A DNA stretch of 64,000 nucleotides from assembly GCF_018829635.1 (NCBI RefSeq), contig NZ_JAHKKG010000011.1, forward strand, positions 310,001 to 374,000, read 5' to 3'. Under the pieces are notes generated by a model, which worked only from the letters and a program-made list of their open reading frames with translations, had not been told where the DNA came from and made no database searches. Numbering within the stretch: the stretch's first letter is position 1; each line of letters opens with the position of its first letter. Of this stretch, positions 60,233 through 64,000 are shown piece by piece. The translations under genes and the position numbers were made by a program. Origin of the DNA: Paractinoplanes bogorensis. Its GTDB lineage: Bacteria; Actinomycetota; Actinomycetes; Mycobacteriales; Micromonosporaceae.

Positions 60233-61531
60233 ATGACCGACCTGCTGGCTCGCCACCGCGCCGTCATGCCGGGTTGGATGCCGGTCTACTACGGCGACGA
60301 CGCTCTCGAGATCGTCTCGGGGTCGGGACGCCGGGTCACCGGGGCCGACGGCCGCACCTATCTGGACTTCTTCGGCGGCGTGCTGACCAACATGATCGGC
60401 TACGACATCGCCGAGATCAACGAGGCCGTGCAGCGCCAGCTGTCCACCGGCGTCGTGCACACGTCGACGCTCTATCTGATCCGGCAGCAGGTCGAGCTGG
60501 CCGAGAAGGTCGCCCGCGTCTCCGGCATCCCCGACGCGCGCGTGTTCTTCACCAACTCGGGCAGCGAGGCCAACGAGACCGCGCTGCTGATGGCGGCCAA
60601 CCAGCGCCGCTCCAACCAGATCCTGGCGATCAAGAACAGCTACCACGGCCGCACCTTCGCCACCATGGCCGTGACCGGGCACCGCAGCTGGTCGTCGAGC
60701 TCGCTGAGTCCGCTGAACGTCTCGTGGCTGGCCTCGGGGGACCGGCTGCGCGGGCGGATGGCCGGGATGGCGCCGGGCGACATCCTCGACGCCGCGGTCG
60801 ACGACCTGCGCGAGGTGCTGGCCACGGTGACCGCGGGCGACGTGGCGGCGCTGATCGCCGAGCCGATCCAGGGGGTGGGCGGCTTCGTGGCCGGGCCGGA
60901 CGGGCTGCTCGGGGCCTATCAGAAGGTGCTCGGCGAGCACGGGATCCTGCTGATCGCCGACGAGGTGCAGACCGGCTGGGGGCGTACCGGCGAGCATTTC
61001 TGGGGCTATCAGGCGCACGGCGTCACGCCCGATCTGATCACTTTTGCCAAGGGCATCGGCAACGGCTTCGCGCTGGGCGGGGTGATCGGGCGGGCCGACG
61101 TGATGAACGCCGTGCCCGCGATCAGCTTCTCGACGTTCGGCGGCAATCCACTGTCGATGTCGGCCGGCGCCGCGGTGCTCGACTACGTGCTCGATCACGA
61201 CCTTCAGGCCAATGCTTCCCGTACGGGGGCGATCCTGCTGGACGGCCTGCGCGCGCTCGACCTTCCGGTGGTCGGCGAGGTGCGCGGCAAGGGTCTGATG
61301 ATCGGGATCGAGATCGTGCGGCCGGGCACCACCGAGCCGGACGCGGCCGCGACGACGCGGGTCTTCGACGAGTGCCGGGCCGGCGGTCTACTCGTCGGCA
61401 AGGGCGGCCTTTACGGAAACGTGCTCCGGATGGGCCCGCCGCTGACCCTGACCGAGGACGAGGCGCGCGAGGGTTTGTCGATTTTGACCGATGCGCTCCG
61501 CCAGGTCGACGCCGAGGTCAGCATCGTTTGA
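60233..61531 (+). CDS. Class III omega-aminotransferase
   Basis: A 432-residue class III PLP aminotransferase. FFTNSGSEANETALLMA, NSYHGRTFATMAVTGH, IADEVQTGWGRTGEHFW and the PLP Lys in TFAKGIGNG are all present. The relatives include AGXT2-like beta-alanine/pyruvate aminotransferases. Beside beta-ureidopropionase it probably deaminates beta-alanine to malonate semialdehyde; that is inference. ATG follows GGGAGG. Ends at the strong palindromes at 61541 and 61566. Confidence 0.93.
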   Translation: MTDLLARHRAVMPGWMPVYYGDDALEIVSGSGRRVTGADGRTYLDFFGGVLTNMIGYDIAEINEAVQRQLSTGVVHTSTLYLIRQQVELAEKVARVSGIPDARVFFTNSGSEANETALLMAANQRRSNQILAIKNSYHGRTFATMAVTGHRSWSSSSLSPLNVSWLASGDRLRGRMAGMAPGDILDAAVDDLREVLATVTAGDVAALIAEPIQGVGGFVAGPDGLLGAYQKVLGEHGILLIADEVQTGWGRTGEHFWGYQAHGVTPDLITFAKGIGNGFALGGVIGRADVMNAVPAISFSTFGGNPLSMSAGAAVLDYVLDHDLQANASRTGAILLDGLRALDLPVVGEVRGKGLMIGIEIVRPGTTEPDAAATTRVFDECRAGGLLVGKGGLYGNVLRMGPPLTLTEDEAREGLSILTDALRQVDAEVSIV

Positions 61532-61540
61532 TCTCAATAT

Positions 61541-61562
61541 GCGAGACGATCGATCGTCTCGC
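61541..61562. terminator. 22-bp palindrome after the aminotransferase gene
   Basis: A perfect self-complementary sequence (arms GCGAGACGATC) begins 10 bp after the aminotransferase stop. It could terminate or stabilise the transcript. Confidence 0.65.
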
Positions 61563-61565
61563 GGG

Positions 61566-61605
61566 ACCGCCGGTCTCCCCTCGGGGGCGAAGAGAGACCG
61601 GCGGT
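61566..61605. terminator. Second hairpin after the aminotransferase gene
   Basis: ACCGCCGGTCTC (61566-61577) pairs perfectly with GAGACCGGCGGT (61594-61605) across a 16-nt loop. Two tandem strong stems make this a robust transcription end. Confidence 0.75.
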
Positions 61606-61813
61606 AGTCACCCACGGTGATGCCCGACTCCCGTGGTCATGTTGCTACGTCCTGATCGGTCAATGCGCTCGTCGTGTAGGACGCGGCTCGGTGCCGTTTG
61701 TGTTGCATGCATTGACACATTTCAAAGCATGATGCATTCCGCTCACGCGCAGTGACGGCGGAGTTTCGTCTGACTGTTGAAAACTTTTGCTGGATCTGGA
61801 GAAACTTAGGTTC
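61606..61813. promoter_or_regulatory. Intergenic region with a probable promoter for the sugar isomerase gene
   Basis: This part of the 339-bp gene-free gap is AT-richer than its surroundings. TTGACA at 61712-61717 is flanked by two ATGCAT-containing stretches (GCATGCATTG, GATGCATTCC), an imperfect dyad. TTGAAA at 61777-61782 is another -35 candidate. I see no coding potential. Confidence 0.5.
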
Positions 61814-61862
61814 CCTTCGAGCGAAACACCTGCGTAATGTATCGAACGATGTCGCTCGAAGG
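61814..61862 (+). promoter_or_regulatory. 5'-leader hairpin covering the ribosome-binding site
   Basis: CCTTCGAGCGA (61814-61824) is the exact complement of TCGCTCGAAGG (61852-61862). The right arm includes the first bases of the GAAGGAG ribosome-binding site of the gene starting at 61871. A folded leader would hide that site. No known riboswitch class is recognised. Confidence 0.6.
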
Positions 61863-61870
61863 AGACCGCA

Positions 61871-62779
61871 ATGCCGCAGTCACTGAACCGCCGTCAACTA
61901 CTCGGTGCCGCCGCCGCTGCCGGTGCCGCAGCCACCCTCGCCGTCCCGGGGGCCGCCCACGCCGGCGGCTCGAAGTCGTCTAACCGGCGGGTGCCCCGGG
62001 ACCAGATCAGCGTGCAGCTCTACACGCTGCGCAACCAGCTGCAGATCGACCTCGAGGCGAGCCTCAAGGAACTGGCCGACATCGGCTACAAGCGGGTCGA
62101 GCACGCCGGCTTCGTCGGCCGCACCGCCGCTCAGTTCCGGGCCGCCCTCAACAACGCCGGTCTGCGGGCCACCTCCGGCCACGTCGGGATCCCGCAGCCG
62201 TTCGACGCCACCACCTGGGAGAAGGCACTCCAGGACGCGAACGTCGTCGGCAACAAGTTCATCGTCCACCCGTTCTTCGGGCAGGGCGCGAACGGGCCGA
62301 TCCGCGACGCCGCCGTCTACCGCGCCTTCGCGAAGGACCTCAACAAGGCCGGCAAACTGGCCGAGCGGGCCGGTCTGTCGTTCGGCTACCACAACCACCA
62401 CGCCGAGTTCTTCCGGCAGAACGGCACCAAGCTCACCGGCATGGACATCCTGTTCAACGAGACCGACAACCGGTACGTGCACTTCGAGGTGGACCTGTTC
62501 TGGGCCTACCGCGGCGCGCACGACCCGGTCACGCTGATCGAGGAGAACCGGGGCCGGATCAAGCAGGTCCACGTCAAGGACCTGGACATCAACGCCAGCT
62601 TCGCCGACGCGGGGGACGGCCTGATCGACTTCGGCCGGATCTTCTCGCACGCGAAGGAGGCCGGTCTCGTCGAGTACATCGTGGAACGTGACGACGCCGG
62701 ATCGCCCCCGCGCACCCCGGCCGACGCGCTGACCACGGCCGAACGGGCCTTCGACTACCTCGACGGGCTGCGCTTCTGA
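61871..62779 (+). CDS. Tat-exported sugar phosphate isomerase/epimerase-like protein
   Basis: A 302-residue AP-endonuclease-2-like TIM barrel with a twin-arginine signal (NRRQLLGAAAAAG). Metal-site segments YHNHHAEF, VHFEVDLFWAY, IKQVHVKD and VEYIVERDDAG are typical of sugar isomerase/epimerases secreted with sugar dehydrogenases. ATG after GAAGGAG. The stop overlaps the next ATG (TGATG), so the two exported proteins are coupled. Confidence 0.92.
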   Translation: MPQSLNRRQLLGAAAAAGAAATLAVPGAAHAGGSKSSNRRVPRDQISVQLYTLRNQLQIDLEASLKELADIGYKRVEHAGFVGRTAAQFRAALNNAGLRATSGHVGIPQPFDATTWEKALQDANVVGNKFIVHPFFGQGANGPIRDAAVYRAFAKDLNKAGKLAERAGLSFGYHNHHAEFFRQNGTKLTGMDILFNETDNRYVHFEVDLFWAYRGAHDPVTLIEENRGRIKQVHVKDLDINASFADAGDGLIDFGRIFSHAKEAGLVEYIVERDDAGSPPRTPADALTTAERAFDYLDGLRF

Positions 62780-64000
62780 TGCGGCGCCTTCCCGTTCTCG
62801 CCGCCGCCGGCGTCGCGCTGCTCGTGACGCCCTCTGTGGCCGTGGCCGCTCCCTCGGCTCCCGTGCAGCCGAGCGCCGCCCTGCCGCCGTCCTCCGCCTT
62901 CCAGAAGGTGACCCTCAACGACTTCCCGGGCGAGCCGATCGCCCTGGCCGTCCTGCCCGACAACCGCGTGCTGCACACGGCCCGCGGTGGTGCGGTCCGC
63001 ATCCACGAGCCCTCCACCGGGCGCAACGTGCTCGCGGCGACCATCCCGGTCTACCTGCACGACGAAGAGGGCGTGCAGGGCATCGCCATCGACCCCGACT
63101 TCGAGCAGAACAAGTGGGTCTACGTCTACTACTCGCCGCCGCTCGACACGCCCGCCGATGACCCGAACACCCCCCAGGTCAACGAGGGCGACGCGCCGAC
63201 CGAGGGCACCGCGGCCGACTTCGCCAAGTTCAAGGGCCACATGCAGCTGTCCCGGTACAAGCTCCAGGGCAACACTCTGAAGCTGAACACCGAGCAGAAG
63301 ATCATGCAGGTGCCCACCGACCGGGGCCAGTGCTGCCACGTCGGCGGCAAGATCGACTTCGACAGCAAGGGCAACCTCTACCTGTCGACCGGTGACGACA
63401 GCAACCCGTTCTCCTCCGACGGCTACGCGCCGATCGACGAGCGTGCGAACCGCAACCCGGTCTTCGACGCTCAGCGCACCGCGGCCAACACCAACGACCT
63501 GCGCGGCAAGGTCCTGCGCATCAAGGTCGACAAGCGCGGCAGTTACACGATCCCGGCCGGCAACCTGTTCAAGGTCGGCACGGCCAAGACCCGTCCCGAG
63601 ATCTACGCGATGGGCCTGCGCAACCCGTTCCGGTTCACCGTCGACCCGAAGACGGACGTGGTCTACGTCGGCGACTACTCGCCCGACGCCAACGCCGCCA
63701 ACCCGGCCCGCGGGCCGGCCGGACAGGGCCGCTGGCTGGCCATCGACAAGCCGGCCAACTACGGCTGGCCCTACTGCGTGGCGCCCGACCAGCCGTACGT
63801 CGACTACGACTTCGCCACCGGCACCTCCGGCGCGCCGTTCAACTGCGCCAAGCCGGTCAACGAGTCGCCCAACAACACCGGCCTCAAGAACCTGCCGGCG
63901 GTCGAGAAGCCCGAGATCATTTACGGGTACGGCGCCAGCGCGCAGTTCCCCGAGCTGGGCACGGGCGGCATCGGTCCGATGGGCGGCCCGGCGTACGAGT
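62779..64000 (+). CDS. Secreted PQQ-type sugar (glucose/sorbosone) dehydrogenase, N-terminal part
   Basis: The frame is open to the window edge (407 codons, no stop). A signal peptide (LPVLAAAGVALLVTPSVAVAA) is followed by a beta-propeller: GEPIALAVLPDNRVLHTARGG, GVQGIAIDPDFEQNKWVYVYYSPP, GQCCHVGGKIDFDSKGNLYLSTGDD with the catalytic-type His, and EIYAMGLRNPFRFTVD. This fits soluble quinoprotein glucose dehydrogenase-like enzymes, which often carry extra C-terminal carbohydrate-binding or PKD domains beyond the window. Confidence 0.9.
   Translation, partial: MRRLPVLAAAGVALLVTPSVAVAAPSAPVQPSAALPPSSAFQKVTLNDFPGEPIALAVLPDNRVLHTARGGAVRIHEPSTGRNVLAATIPVYLHDEEGVQGIAIDPDFEQNKWVYVYYSPPLDTPADDPNTPQVNEGDAPTEGTAADFAKFKGHMQLSRYKLQGNTLKLNTEQKIMQVPTDRGQCCHVGGKIDFDSKGNLYLSTGDDSNPFSSDGYAPIDERANRNPVFDAQRTAANTNDLRGKVLRIKVDKRGSYTIPAGNLFKVGTAKTRPEIYAMGLRNPFRFTVDPKTDVVYVGDYSPDANAANPARGPAGQGRWLAIDKPANYGWPYCVAPDQPYVDYDFATGTSGAPFNCAKPVNESPNNTGLKNLPAVEKPEIIYGYGASAQFPELGTGGIGPMGGPAYE

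Overview
The window reads as chromosomal DNA of a high-GC actinobacterium. Codons mostly end in G or C, GTG starts are common, many genes appear to be leaderless (a -10-like hexamer 6-7 nt before the start codon), and genes are tightly packed with short stop/start overlaps. The gene families present (S-adenosyl methyltransferase DUF574, SCO6745-type protein, F420-dependent luciferase-like oxidoreductase, SpoIIE/STAS/RsbW switches) fit a Micromonosporaceae-type organism such as Actinoplanes. That assignment is an inference; no rRNA gene is present to confirm it. Both ends cut through genes: the formate dehydrogenase alpha subunit on the left and a PQQ-type sugar dehydrogenase on the right.

Layout. 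(1) 1-11456, selenocysteine island: fdhA (3' part), fdhB and an NrfD-like membrane subunit, then selD, tRNA-Sec (selC), selB and selA. A merR gene, a LysR/RidA pair, an epoxide-hydrolase-like enzyme and a DUF4188 protein lie among them. The full bacterial Sec machinery sits beside its likely only major client. (2) 11480-24438, housekeeping and envelope genes: an MFS exporter behind a palindromic operator, a nucleosidase-transmembrane fusion, a D,D-carboxypeptidase with an N-terminal Pro/Gly repeat region of about 860 residues, a ferric-reductase-like flavocytochrome, an acid phosphatase, a PMT/ArnT-like glycosyltransferase, a lipoprotein and a MITE-like element. (3) 24448-34554: a wrecked GH15 glucoamylase-family pseudogene, an aldo/keto reductase, alanine dehydrogenase with its divergent Lrp/AsnC regulator, a GAF histidine kinase, a MarR-MFS pair, a LacI regulator and a Ser/Thr kinase. 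(4) 35403-49351, signalling island: STAS + RsbW-like kinase + SpoIIE phosphatase, a coiled-coil protein, a small STAND-like ATPase, a hybrid histidine kinase, a receiver, a GAF/PAS kinase, a receiver fused to a degenerate HD-GYP domain, an HPt protein and a GGDEF-EAL protein. (5) 51555-61531, reductive pyrimidine catabolism: a minus-strand operon (beta-ureidopropionase, dihydropyrimidinase, F420-type oxidoreductase, ABC transporter) opposite a MocR/GntR regulator and an omega-aminotransferase likely to act on beta-alanine. (6) 61532-64000: a 339-bp intergenic region with several palindromes, then a Tat-exported sugar isomerase-like protein coupled to a secreted PQQ-type sugar dehydrogenase.

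How the parts work together. SelD makes selenophosphate, SelA converts Ser-tRNA-Sec to Sec-tRNA-Sec and SelB delivers it, presumably to a UGA in the upstream part of fdhA outside the window. In region 5 the transporter would import a pyrimidine or hydantoin-like substrate, the F420-type enzyme may perform the initial reduction (a hypothesis), dihydropyrimidinase and beta-ureidopropionase release beta-alanine, and the aminotransferase would remove the amino group. In region 4 the hybrid kinase, HPt and receivers could form a phosphorelay ending in cyclic-di-GMP metabolism, beside a partner-switching anti-sigma module.

The least ordinary items are the nucleosidase-membrane fusion, the Pro/Gly-repeat carboxypeptidase, the Cys/Gly/Ser insert in FdhB, a dispersed GTACGGGAAA-like motif seen mostly inside genes, the 5' hairpin covering a ribosome-binding site at 61814-61862, and the operators without an adjacent regulator.
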